A stretch of 64,000 bases of DNA from Bradyrhizobium erythrophlei (GTDB taxonomy: Bacteria; Pseudomonadota; Alphaproteobacteria; Rhizobiales; Xanthobacteraceae). Each line of letters starts with the position of its first letter. The stretch's first letter is position 1. This document shows, piece after piece, positions 17,646-25,478 of this stretch. Below the pieces are notes generated by a model. The model ran no database searches. It saw only the letters and a list, made by a program, of their open reading frames with translations, and was not told where the DNA came from. The stretch lies in contig FSRD01000001.1 in NCBI GenBank assembly GCA_900129675.1, positions 2,407,501 through 2,471,500 of the forward strand, read 5' to 3'. The translations under genes were made by a program, and so were the position numbers.

Positions 17646-17822
17646 CGTGGCGCTCCGTGCGTGTTCGCTGGCGCTTTCGCGCGCGAAAATCAGGCATTGG
17701 TTGGGTCTGAGCACGACAGGCGGAAGCGCCGTTCCGGCCATTTCCTGCGATTTACGGTCGATCAGGATATCGCTAACTGGAAACAATATCAGGCCCGGGC
17801 CTTGGGTAAAGCCTTCCTTTGC

Positions 17823-18329
17823 CTACTCCGTCGGCAGGATCGCAATCGAGATCGAATTTTCCCTGGCGCCGCTGACCTGCAGCACGAACGGGCTCGCCGA
17901 AAGCTCGTATTTCATGGTCTTGCGGATGCCCTCGCAATCGGTGGCGCCGCTAAAGCCCTTCGGTTTGACGAAATGCCCGTCCTGCACCACGTCGACCCAG
18001 CCGCCGGCGGAAAGGCTGATGGTGTAGAGACCGGCCTTCGGGGCCGTCTTGACGCTCGTGAAGCCCGCAAAGGTGCCTTCCTTGGGCGCCCGCTCGGGCG
18101 GCGAGGGCAGCTTGGCGTCAGCGGGCGCGACCAGCGCCAGCGTCACGCCGGTTGACGGCAGTGCCGCGATTTCACCGCCCGACGCAAGCTTCGCCCGATC
18201 TGGCGCGGTCAGCGCCGCGCGCTCGCGTTCGATCGGCCATTTGAACTTGTCACAGCCGCTCGGTTCGTCCGCCGCCCGCGCGGAGACGGCGCCGAGCAGC
18301 AGCAACGCGGCAAGCAAGGGCGCGCGCAT
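17823..18329 (-). CDS. Secreted protein of unknown function in the mod gene group
   Basis: A 168-residue protein with a clear signal peptide (LLAALLLLGAVSARAA, cleavage near 20). The mature part is mostly beta-like and has two Cys (GCDKFKW and TDCEGIRK) that could pair. I do not recognise a family. Its ATG lies 1 base after the molbindin stop, so the two are coupled, and modA follows 177 bp downstream on the same strand. Location suggests a role in molybdate handling in the periplasm, but nothing in the sequence proves it. No membrane segment is seen after the signal. Confidence 0.75.
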   Translation of the reverse strand: MRAPLLAALLLLGAVSARAADEPSGCDKFKWPIERERAALTAPDRAKLASGGEIAALPSTGVTLALVAPADAKLPSPPERAPKEGTFAGFTSVKTAPKAGLYTISLSAGGWVDVVQDGHFVKPKGFSGATDCEGIRKTMKYELSASPFVLQVSGARENSISIAILPTE

Positions 18330-18330
18330 G

Positions 18331-18540
18331 TCAGTCCACCGCGATCATGACGTCGGAGGCCTTGATCACGACGGTGGCTTTGCCACCCGCCTTGATGCCG
18401 AGATCGTCGACGGCTTCGTTGGTAATGGAGGAGGTCACGATCTGGCCGCCTCCGATATCGACGCGGACATGCGAGGTGGTCGCGCCCTTCTGCACTTCGA
18501 CGACGGTGCCCTTGATCTGGTTACGTGCACTGATGCGCAT
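18331..18540 (-). CDS. Molbindin (single Mop/TOBE domain)
   Basis: A 69-residue Mop domain protein that binds molybdate in the cytosol as an oligomer. The motif MRISARNQIKGTVVEVQKG opens it, followed by VTSSITNEAVDDLGIKAG and the closing KASDVMIAVD, which is the standard molbindin pattern. The start at ATG 18540 is supported by GAGGG at 18549-18553; an upstream in-frame ATG would add 13 unlikely residues. It heads the group molbindin, secreted unknown, modA, modB, modC. It could replace the Mop domains missing from ModC, or store molybdate. Confidence 0.92.
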   Translation of the reverse strand: MRISARNQIKGTVVEVQKGATTSHVRVDIGGGQIVTSSITNEAVDDLGIKAGGKATVVIKASDVMIAVD

Positions 18541-18711
18541 GATGAATCCCTCAAAATTGCCTACCCCAAGCGCGAACATGCCGCGCGGATGTGGCTTTGA
18601 TTGAAATTTGAAGGCGGGGCCAGCGCCCCGGTCGTGACGCGCGCTTACGGCGCGGCGTCGGGCAATAGTAGCGCAATTCGGCGCCGCAGGGATAGCGGGC
18701 TGACGAAGAGT

Positions 18712-19659
18712 TCATTGCTTGGCATCCGGCGCGGCCAGCACCGCTTTGCAGGCGGCCGGGAGTGCGGCCATCGTCATCGGCGGCCGCGGCTTCGACGGCT
18801 TGGTTTCGGGCTTCGGATGGAGGATCGAATCCTTGAACCAGTAGGCGAGGTCGGCGGGCTTGCAGCCTTCGTCCTCCGACTGTGACGGCTGGCCCTGGCA
18901 TTCCGTATTGCCGGGTGGGCATTTGATGCGGATGTGGAAATGATAGTCATGGCCCCACCACGGCCGGATCTTGGAAAGCCAGCTACGGTCACCCCTGGCC
19001 TCGCGGCACAGCGCCTTCTTGATCGCGGCATTGACGAAGATCCGCTGCACGCTCGGCTCCTGCGCGGCGTCGCGAAGAACCAGAACATGTCCGGGCGTGA
19101 ACACCTTCGGATCGATATCGAGCCGGTCGCCGCGCACCATCATGACCGCCGACATCTCCTCACGGTCTTCCCGCGACAACATGTGATCCGGCATTGGCGT
19201 CAGCCAGATGTCGGCATCGAGTCCGATCTGATGGCTGGCATGGCCGCTCAACGCCGGGCCGCCGCGCGGCTGGCCGATGTCACCGACCAATATTCCGGGC
19301 CAGCCGGCATCCTTGTGCGCTTTCGTCGCCAGTCGCTTCAACAGCGCGATCATATCGGGATGGCCCCAATTGCGGTTGCGCGACAGTCGCATCACCTGCC
19401 AAGTGTCGCCATTGAGCGGCATGTGCTCGGCGCCCGCAAGGCAACCCTTGGCATAGGAGCCGATCACCCGCGACGGCATCGCCGCCGGCAACACCTTGCG
19501 TGCGAACAATTCCCTGGCGCCGATCTTGGGATCGTTGGGATTGGCCAGCGGCGGCAACGGTTTTGGATTGACGCTGCCCTTGTCCTGCGCCGACGCCGTG
19601 CCGGCACCGAACAACATGACCGATAAGCTCAGCAGGATCAGAACCAGGCGGGGCGTCAT
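18712..19659 (-). CDS. mepA: Penicillin-insensitive murein endopeptidase MepA
   Basis: A 315-residue periplasmic LAS-type metallopeptidase that cuts D-Ala-DAP crosslinks in peptidoglycan. A signal peptide (LVLILLSLSVMLFGAGTASA) leads. The zinc ligands are visible in SGHASHQIGLDADIW (His and Asp) and in WGHDYHFHIRIKC (His). Six or more Cys fit the disulfide-bonded family. Length is close to E. coli MepA (274) with a longer Pro/Lys-rich tail. Its start lies only 28 bases from a cut-off L,D-transpeptidase remnant on the other strand. Confidence 0.95.
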   Translation of the reverse strand: MTPRLVLILLSLSVMLFGAGTASAQDKGSVNPKPLPPLANPNDPKIGARELFARKVLPAAMPSRVIGSYAKGCLAGAEHMPLNGDTWQVMRLSRNRNWGHPDMIALLKRLATKAHKDAGWPGILVGDIGQPRGGPALSGHASHQIGLDADIWLTPMPDHMLSREDREEMSAVMMVRGDRLDIDPKVFTPGHVLVLRDAAQEPSVQRIFVNAAIKKALCREARGDRSWLSKIRPWWGHDYHFHIRIKCPPGNTECQGQPSQSEDEGCKPADLAYWFKDSILHPKPETKPSKPRPPMTMAALPAACKAVLAAPDAKQ

Positions 19660-19687
19660 GGGGTCACTCTATTGGCGCCAGCGTAGC

Positions 19688-19912
19688 ATGGAAATGGCGC
19701 GGTATTATTTCTCGCGCAAATATTACAACGCGCCGATGCCGCACGCGATCTTCTTCTATGACGGCTTCGCCATTCACGGCACCAACGAGCTCGCGCGGCT
19801 CGGCGGTCCTGCCTCGCACGGCTGCGTCAGGCTGCATCCTGCGCACGCGGCGGCGCTGTTCGCATTGGTCCAGCGTAACGGACCTCGCAATACGCGCATC
19901 GAGATCAACTAA
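19688..19912 (+). pseudogene. L,D-transpeptidase, 5'-truncated remnant
   Basis: About 74 residues match only the catalytic C-terminal part of a YkuD-type L,D-transpeptidase: YFSRKYYNAPMPHAIFFYDG, AIHGTNE, and the active-site block ASHGCVRLHPAHAAALF with catalytic His and Cys. The normal signal peptide and the first half of the YkuD domain are absent; upstream codons are antisense to mepA. A 5' deletion that brought mepA up against it would explain this. A short ATG-started product is possible but would lack half the fold and any export signal. Confidence 0.8.
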
Positions 19913-20234
19913 AGTAGGGCGGCGGCAAGCGATTTTTAACCGTTCGATAAGCCTGCCCATCATTGGCGAATATTCATGCGCGACGTCGGATTCCGCGCAA
20001 TCAATGTGCAGGCGCGCCTGAAGTCGCATACCCGTCACCGGCAATCTGCGATTTTGCCTTGTGTCGTTGCTGCCAGCGCCGTCGGTATCGTGCAAGACCA
20101 CACGCATGACGCGAGTTCGCCCTTTTAACGGGCAGCCGAGCCGGGCTGCCGGATCGATGGAACCGGCAAGAGATACCATTTTTTCAGACACTTATCGGAG
20201 AACATGGCACGCGGAATGCGAGTGGGGCGTGGCA
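19913..20234. other. Gene-free stretch (322 bp)
   Basis: Leader of the GGDEF/EAL gene. The frame of that gene is open from 20061, but the codons before 20235 show no protein-like pattern. It should hold the promoter. No strong hairpin or operator stands out. Confidence 0.5.
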
Positions 20235-22454
20235 ATGCCGAAAGTTCGGCCAAAGACAACCAAGAGAACGAAGCATAGGGCGATCGCCCGCATTCCCGAC
20301 CGGCCGGCAAAACCCAGTCCGAAGCTTTCCGGCGGCGGCCGGCGTGTTTCCGGCGAGATCGGCGAGATCGTGCGCAAGCGCGCCGAGGCGGAGGCTGCGA
20401 TTGCGGAGGCACGCAAATCGCACGAGCGGCTGCGCGAGGCGATCGACATCCTGCCGCAGGGCATCGTGTTCCTCGACGCCGAAGGCCGCTACATCCTCTG
20501 GAACAAGAAGTATTCGGAAATCTACAACCGCAGCTCGGACCTGTTCGAGCACGGCGCGCGGCTGCAGGACACCATTCGCGTCGGCGTCGAGCGCGGCGAT
20601 TATCCGGAAGCGATCGGCCGCGAGGAAGAATGGATCGCCGAACGGCTTACAAAACTCAACCAGCCCGGCGAGCGCCATGAGCAGACCCTGGCCGATGGCC
20701 GCGTCATCCTGATCGAGGAGCGGCTGACCGAGGACGGCGGCGTCATCGGTCTGCGCGTCGACATCACCGAGCTGAAGCAGCGCGAGGCCTCGTTTCGGCT
20801 GCTGTTCGACTCCAATCCGGTTCCGATGATCGTCTGCGCGCTGGATGGCGAACGCATCCTTGGCGTCAACGATGCCGCCGTCGAGCATTACGGCTACAGC
20901 CGCGCCGTATTCGAGAAGCTGACGATCCGCAACCTGCAGGCCTTCGACAGCGAGCTGCCGTGGGCCGGAGACCACTCGAGCGACGAGCAGACGGCGCGGA
21001 CCTGGAAGCATGTCCGGGCCGACGGTGCGCTGATCGATCTGGCGATCTATTCGCGCCAGCTCGTCCATGGCGATCGGCCGGCCATATTGCTGGCGCTGAT
21101 GGACATCACCGAGCGCAAGCGCGCCGAGGCGCGGCTGGCCTTCATGGCCCAGCACGATAGCTTGACCGGGTTGCCGAACCGCAATCTGCTGCGCCAGCAA
21201 ATGGATGACATCCTGCTGCACACCCGGCGCGGCGCCGAAAAGGCCGCGGTGCTGGTGCTCGGCCTCGATAATTTCAAGGCGGTCAACGATACGCTCGGCC
21301 ACGGCATCGGCGACAAGCTGCTGCGCGGCGTCGCCAAGCGGCTGCGATCGACATTGCGCGAGGAAGATATACTGGCGCGCCTCAACTCCGACGAATTCGC
21401 GATCATCCAGAGCGGGGTGACGCGCCCCGAGGACGCGGTGTTGCTGGCGCGGCGCCTGCTGGAGGCGATCGGCGATCCCTATCTGCTGGACGGCCATTCC
21501 GTCGTCATCGGTGCCAGCATCGGCATTGCGGTGTCGCCCGGCGACGGCGAGGAGTCCGAAAAACTGCTGAGGAACGCCGACATGGCGCTGTCCCGCGCCA
21601 AGAACGATTTTCGCGGCACCTTCTCCTTCTTCGAGGCTGAAATGGATGCGCGCGCCCAGACCCGCCGCAAGATCGAGATCGATCTGCGCGACGCGATCCA
21701 GAACGACGTGCTGCGGCCCTACTACCAGCCGCTGGTCGATCTCTCGACCGGACGGATCACCGGTTGCGAGGCGCTGGTGCGCTGGCCGCATGCCGAACGC
21801 GGCATGATCTCGCCGGCCGAATTCATTCCGGTCGCCGAAGAGACCGGCCTGATCAACGCGCTGGGCGGGCTGATGCTGCAGCGTGCCTGCATGGATGCCG
21901 CGCAATGGCCCGACGACGTCCGCGTTGCGGTCAATTTGTCGCCCCTGCAGTTCAGGATCGGCAATTTGCTGTCGGTGGTGATGGACGCGCTGAAGCAGTC
22001 CGGGCTGCCCGCCAGGCGGCTGGAACTCGAGATCACCGAGACGCTGCTGCTGGAAAAGAGCAGCCAGGTGCTGGCGACGCTGCACGCGCTGCGGTCGCTG
22101 GGGGTTCGCATCTCGATGGATGATTTCGGCACCGGCTATTCCAGCCTGAGCTATCTGCGCAGCTTTCCGTTCGACAAGATCAAGATCGACCAGTCGTTCG
22201 TGCGTGACCTCGGCTCCAATCGCGATGCGCAGGCGATCGTACGCTCGATCATCAGCCTTGGCATGGGGCTCGGGGTGACGATCACGGCCGAAGGCGTCGA
22301 GACCGAAGCCGAATTTAGCTGCCTGCGCGACGAAGGTTGCCACGAGGGTCAAGGTTATCTGTTCAGCCACGCGCGGCCCAATGCCGAGATCGTCAACCTC
22401 CTGAAGGCGCAGAGCGGCGCGGGGGCTGAAGACGAAGCGGCGCTGGTGGCGTGA
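20235..22454 (+). CDS. PAS-PAS-GGDEF-EAL protein, degenerate GGDEF
   Basis: A 739-residue cyclic-di-GMP protein without membrane segments. After a basic N-terminus come a short coiled region, two PAS sensor domains (about 70-185 and 190-300), GGDEF (about 306-470, opening HDSLTGLPNRNLL) and EAL (about 485-735). The GGDEF signature reads NSDEF (in ARLNSDEFAII), so both Gly of the active loop are lost and cyclase activity is doubtful. The EAL domain keeps CEALVRW, the Glu/Asn metal residues and DDFGTGYSSLSYL, so it is probably a phosphodiesterase regulated by PAS and GTP binding. I start at ATG 20235, where the basic N-terminus begins. No operon partner. Confidence 0.92.
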   Translation: MPKVRPKTTKRTKHRAIARIPDRPAKPSPKLSGGGRRVSGEIGEIVRKRAEAEAAIAEARKSHERLREAIDILPQGIVFLDAEGRYILWNKKYSEIYNRSSDLFEHGARLQDTIRVGVERGDYPEAIGREEEWIAERLTKLNQPGERHEQTLADGRVILIEERLTEDGGVIGLRVDITELKQREASFRLLFDSNPVPMIVCALDGERILGVNDAAVEHYGYSRAVFEKLTIRNLQAFDSELPWAGDHSSDEQTARTWKHVRADGALIDLAIYSRQLVHGDRPAILLALMDITERKRAEARLAFMAQHDSLTGLPNRNLLRQQMDDILLHTRRGAEKAAVLVLGLDNFKAVNDTLGHGIGDKLLRGVAKRLRSTLREEDILARLNSDEFAIIQSGVTRPEDAVLLARRLLEAIGDPYLLDGHSVVIGASIGIAVSPGDGEESEKLLRNADMALSRAKNDFRGTFSFFEAEMDARAQTRRKIEIDLRDAIQNDVLRPYYQPLVDLSTGRITGCEALVRWPHAERGMISPAEFIPVAEETGLINALGGLMLQRACMDAAQWPDDVRVAVNLSPLQFRIGNLLSVVMDALKQSGLPARRLELEITETLLLEKSSQVLATLHALRSLGVRISMDDFGTGYSSLSYLRSFPFDKIKIDQSFVRDLGSNRDAQAIVRSIISLGMGLGVTITAEGVETEAEFSCLRDEGCHEGQGYLFSHARPNAEIVNLLKAQSGAGAEDEAALVA

Positions 22455-22472
22455 GGCGTTCACTGCTACATC

Positions 22473-22592
22473 GTCATTGCGAGCCAGCGGGTCGCGCGAA
22501 TGCGCGCCCGATGACAGGCTCCGCCAAGCAATCCATCGTGCCACAAAAAGAAAGAGTGGATTGCTTCGTCGCAAGTGCTCCTCGCAATGACG
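22473..22592. repeat. REP unit, GTCATTGCGAGC family, long form
   Basis: Begins GTCATTGCGAGCCAGCGGG, includes GCGCGAATGCGCGCCCGATG, and ends CTCCTCGCAATGAC. The inner palindrome is AAGCAATCCATC ... GTGGATTGCTTC. It follows the GGDEF/EAL stop and may act as a transcript end. Confidence 0.85.
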
Positions 22593-22616
22593 CGTGGGTC
22601 CGACTCTCATTCGTCG

Positions 22617-22752
22617 TCGCCCGGCTTGACCGGGCGATCCAGTATTCCAGAGATCGCAGCGATAGCGCCGAAAAGCCGCGGCGTACTGGGTCGCCCGGTC
22701 ATAGGCGAACGGAAGCGACGCCGTCCTTCGGACGGCTATGCCGGGCGATGAC
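22617..22752. repeat. REP unit, GATCCAGTA family
   Basis: Paired segments CGCCCGGCTTGACCGGGCGA followed by TCCAGTATTCC, and later GTACTGGGTCGCCCGGTC and CCGGGCGATGAC. Related units occur at 52785-52868 and 62943-63080. Confidence 0.75.
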
Positions 22753-22756
22753 AGCC

Positions 22757-23345
22757 GGGATGTGGCCATAGACACGAATCCGCCTTCTCGCGGCATGGTT
22801 GCCCGAGCTTTGCTGGAGCGTTCGCACCCTCGGAAAAAGAGGGAGCAGGGAATGCCGGGTGCACGCTGCACCCGCGGTCTCGTGTGCAAAATTGTGCGAA
22901 GAAACGCACACGAGCATACAGGTTCAGCCGAAACACTCCGGCATTCCCCGCGCAATGGCTTTACGGCTTATGCCGTGCTCCCCGGCGACGAATTCGTCTT
23001 GTCACCGTCGTCGGCGAATTAAAGGCTTTGTCGCGCCCGGTTGGGCCGACATTGCCTCCGCCAACTTGACACCAGCAACGGGTGCCAGGACCACACGGTT
23101 TTGCCGTACGCATCAGCGCCGTTCGTCCTGCGCGCCGGTTGATCGCTCACGAGAAACTCGCCCTGCGACACCGTTGCGCGCCGACGCTGCCGCGTCCACC
23201 GCATCCCCTCCCGCGTTCTTGACGATCGCGATACGCCCCTCTTGCCGGGAAAGGACGGGGCGAGCTGGTAGCGCTGATTTGCCCGACGGAGCAAGCGGAA
23301 TATTTTCTTAAGGCGGCCTTGACAGAAAATCACTGATTTGCCCGT
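22757..23345 (-). repeat. Long dispersed repeat, copy 2 (about 590 bp, inverted)
   Basis: Reverse-complement copy of 8096-8760. Reading the minus strand gives the same landmarks in the same order, including GTGTGGTCCTGGCACCCGTT, GGTGACAAGACGAATTCGTC and CACGAGACCGCGGGTGCAGC. Short frames across it differ from those of copy 1. An ABC binding-protein gene begins 141 bp further on. Confidence 0.85.
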
Positions 23346-23485
23346 CGGGTGCAAAACGCTCATACGGCCGGGGCCCATAACGCCGGTACGGGTGGGCTTT
23401 TGGCCACACAAAATCATTTCAATCTCCAGTTGGCGAGCGCATGGTGCCGTACACAACGGCCATGGCGCTCTCACAAGGTGATCCA

Positions 23486-24466
23486 ATGAAGCGGCGCGAG
23501 TTCATCTCGTTAGTCGGAGGCGCGGCCGTCGTGTGGCCGCTTGCAGCGTGGGCGCAGCAGCCGACGATGCCGGTGATTGGATTTCTCAACGGTACGTCGG
23601 CGCAGGGATATGGCCACTTTGTAGTGTCATTTCGCCAGGGGCTTATCGAAACCGGTTACACTGAGGGCCAGAACCTTACGATCGAATACCGATGGGCGGA
23701 GGGCCATTACGAGCGATTGCCGGCATTGGCGGCCGATCTGGTTCGTCGTCAGGTAGCCGTACTTGTCGCGACAAGTACTCCTGCAAACGTTATTGCCAGG
23801 AAAGCGACCACGGAAATTCCCATCGTCTTCACCACCAGCAGCGATCCAGTTGAGCTCGGTCTGGTTGCCAGCCTGGACCGACCGGGCGGCAATGTGACCG
23901 GTGCGGTCACGCTGAATGTGGAGGTAGTTTCGAAGCGGTTGGAATTGCTCCATGAGCTGATTCCGACGGCTACCGTTGTTGCCGTGCTCGTCAACCCAAC
24001 CAATCCGAATGCCAAGGCCCAGTCGGGAGCATTGCAAGCAGCGGCTCGCACCATCGGGCTCCAGATTGAGACGCTGAACGCAACAACGGAAGGCGAGATC
24101 GATGCGGCCTTTGCACAGCTTGCTGAACGGCGGACCGGCGCGCTTCTTGTTGATACGGATGCGTTCCTGTTCAGCCGGCGCGCTCAACTTGTCGGTCTGG
24201 CGAAACGCTATGCTATTTCCACGATTTTCGATCGGCGGGAGTACGCCGAGGCCGGGGGGCTGGTGAGCTATGGCGGAAGTGTTGAGGACGTGTACCGTCT
24301 GGCCGGCATTTACACCGGTCGGATTCTGAAGGGTGAGAAGCCGGCTGATCTGCCGGTCATACAGTCCACGAAACTTCAGCTGATCGTCAACCTCAAGACT
24401 GCCAATGCGCTCGGCATTACCGTGCCGCCGTCGCTGCTCGCTCGCGCTGACGAAGTCATCGAATAG
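23486..24466 (+). CDS. ABC transporter substrate-binding protein (ABC_sub_bind family), orphan
   Basis: A 326-residue periplasmic binding protein of the TrpX-like ABC_sub_bind family. It has the family-typical export signal MKRREFISLVGGAAVVWPLA ending AWAQQ, then MPVIGFLNG, FRQGLIETGYTEGQNLTIEYR, PIVFTTSSDPVELGLVASLDRPGGNVTG and a C-terminal GRILKGEKPADLPVIQSTKLQL. Start ATG 23486 follows AAGGTG. No permease or ATPase gene is nearby, and the gene lies next to the long inverted repeat, so it may have been moved or duplicated here. Many orphan copies of this family are known in Bradyrhizobium. Ligand unknown. Confidence 0.9.
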   Translation: MKRREFISLVGGAAVVWPLAAWAQQPTMPVIGFLNGTSAQGYGHFVVSFRQGLIETGYTEGQNLTIEYRWAEGHYERLPALAADLVRRQVAVLVATSTPANVIARKATTEIPIVFTTSSDPVELGLVASLDRPGGNVTGAVTLNVEVVSKRLELLHELIPTATVVAVLVNPTNPNAKAQSGALQAAARTIGLQIETLNATTEGEIDAAFAQLAERRTGALLVDTDAFLFSRRAQLVGLAKRYAISTIFDRREYAEAGGLVSYGGSVEDVYRLAGIYTGRILKGEKPADLPVIQSTKLQLIVNLKTANALGITVPPSLLARADEVIE

Positions 24467-24783
24467 GCGAGCGCATTCCGTTTATGGCACATTTGAGACA
24501 TGCCGACTAACCGCTGGAATGTCAGCTAATCGGGCCAGACCGGAAGCCACACGGCGAAGGTCAAGCTGGCGCGAATGCCCCCCGGAGCAGACATTATCTG
24601 GGGCGTTCCGCAGGGCTGTTTGAGTAGCTATGATGCTCTTGGCGCCCAAAGGCGAGATCGCTCCGGCAACTGGAGAGCAATCGTAAGTCGAATATTAAAA
24701 TCGAATTTACTTGAGCTGACCGGCGTTGTCGTGATGTTCGTCGTATCGCGAACTGAAATCCAAGCCATCTGGAACTGCGCCTG
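24467..24783. other. Gene-free stretch (317 bp)
   Basis: Between the binding-protein gene and the FMN reductase gene. GC content drops around 24690-24715 (AATATTAAAATCGAATTTAC), which fits a promoter region. I see no repeat or hairpin of note. Confidence 0.5.
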
Positions 24784-25353
24784 ATGACCCAAATCCGCCT
24801 TCTCGGCCTCTCCGGCAGCTTGCGCCGGGCCTCCAACAGCGCTGCGGTGCTTCGCGGCCTCCAGGATGCGCTGGCGCCCAAGGCTGCACTCGACATTTTA
24901 TCCCTGCACGGGCTGCCGCTCTACAACGAGGATGACGATGGCGAGCACGCGCCGGAATCGGTACGCGCCCTGCGTTCGGCCATCGAGACAACGGATGGCG
25001 TGATCATGGTCTCGCCCGAGTACAATCACGGCATGTCCGGCGTCCTGAAGAACGCGCTCGACTGGGCCTCGCGGCCTTATGGTCGTTCGGTGCTGAGGGG
25101 CAAGCCGGTTCTGACGATGACGGCCTCGCCCGCGTTCACTGGTGGCGTGCGCGCGCAGCAACAAATGAACGAGACGCTGGCATCGATCCCGGCGCGTCCT
25201 GTGCTTCGGCCCCAGGTTGTGATCGGGGGCGTGCATGAGAAGGTGCGCGACGGGCGCCTCGTCGACGAGGCCACGCTGCGCTTTGCGCTGGCGGGCGTCG
25301 ATGACCTCCTCGATGAGATCAGGGCAGCGCGCTTGGTTCGAGCGGCGGCATGA
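24784..25353 (+). CDS. NAD(P)H-dependent FMN reductase (flavodoxin-like fold)
   Basis: A 189-residue NADPH-dependent FMN/quinone reductase family protein in the cytosol. The FMN phosphate loop is GLSGSLRRASNSAAVLR near the N-terminus, and the family motif MVSPEYNHGMSGVLKNALDWASRP is intact, followed by KPVLTMTASPAFTGGVRAQQQM. Length is normal. It uses NAD(P)H to reduce FMN, quinones or similar acceptors; the exact substrate is open. It lies 125 bp before the di-heme peroxidase gene, in the same direction, but has no signal peptide and is probably separate from that periplasmic cluster. Confidence 0.92.
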   Translation: MTQIRLLGLSGSLRRASNSAAVLRGLQDALAPKAALDILSLHGLPLYNEDDDGEHAPESVRALRSAIETTDGVIMVSPEYNHGMSGVLKNALDWASRPYGRSVLRGKPVLTMTASPAFTGGVRAQQQMNETLASIPARPVLRPQVVIGGVHEKVRDGRLVDEATLRFALAGVDDLLDEIRAARLVRAAA

Positions 25354-25478
25354 GGTGACGACCGCTATGCCGATGCCCGGCGGCGATATGCGTGTCGTCC
25401 ATTGGCAGATAGTGGTACAAAACTCCTAAAGGCCGTGCGGCATAGGCTATTCAGCGTCGGCTTGCCGGAGGATCCGAA

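Noticed and set aside
20184..22955. A 923-codon open frame on the minus strand opposite the GGDEF/EAL gene
   Set aside because: It is the antisense of a well-conserved gene and has no domain pattern. Long antisense frames are common at this GC content.
22738..23311. Open frames inside repeat copy 2
   Set aside because: Same reason: sequence similarity between the copies is at DNA level, not in one protein frame.
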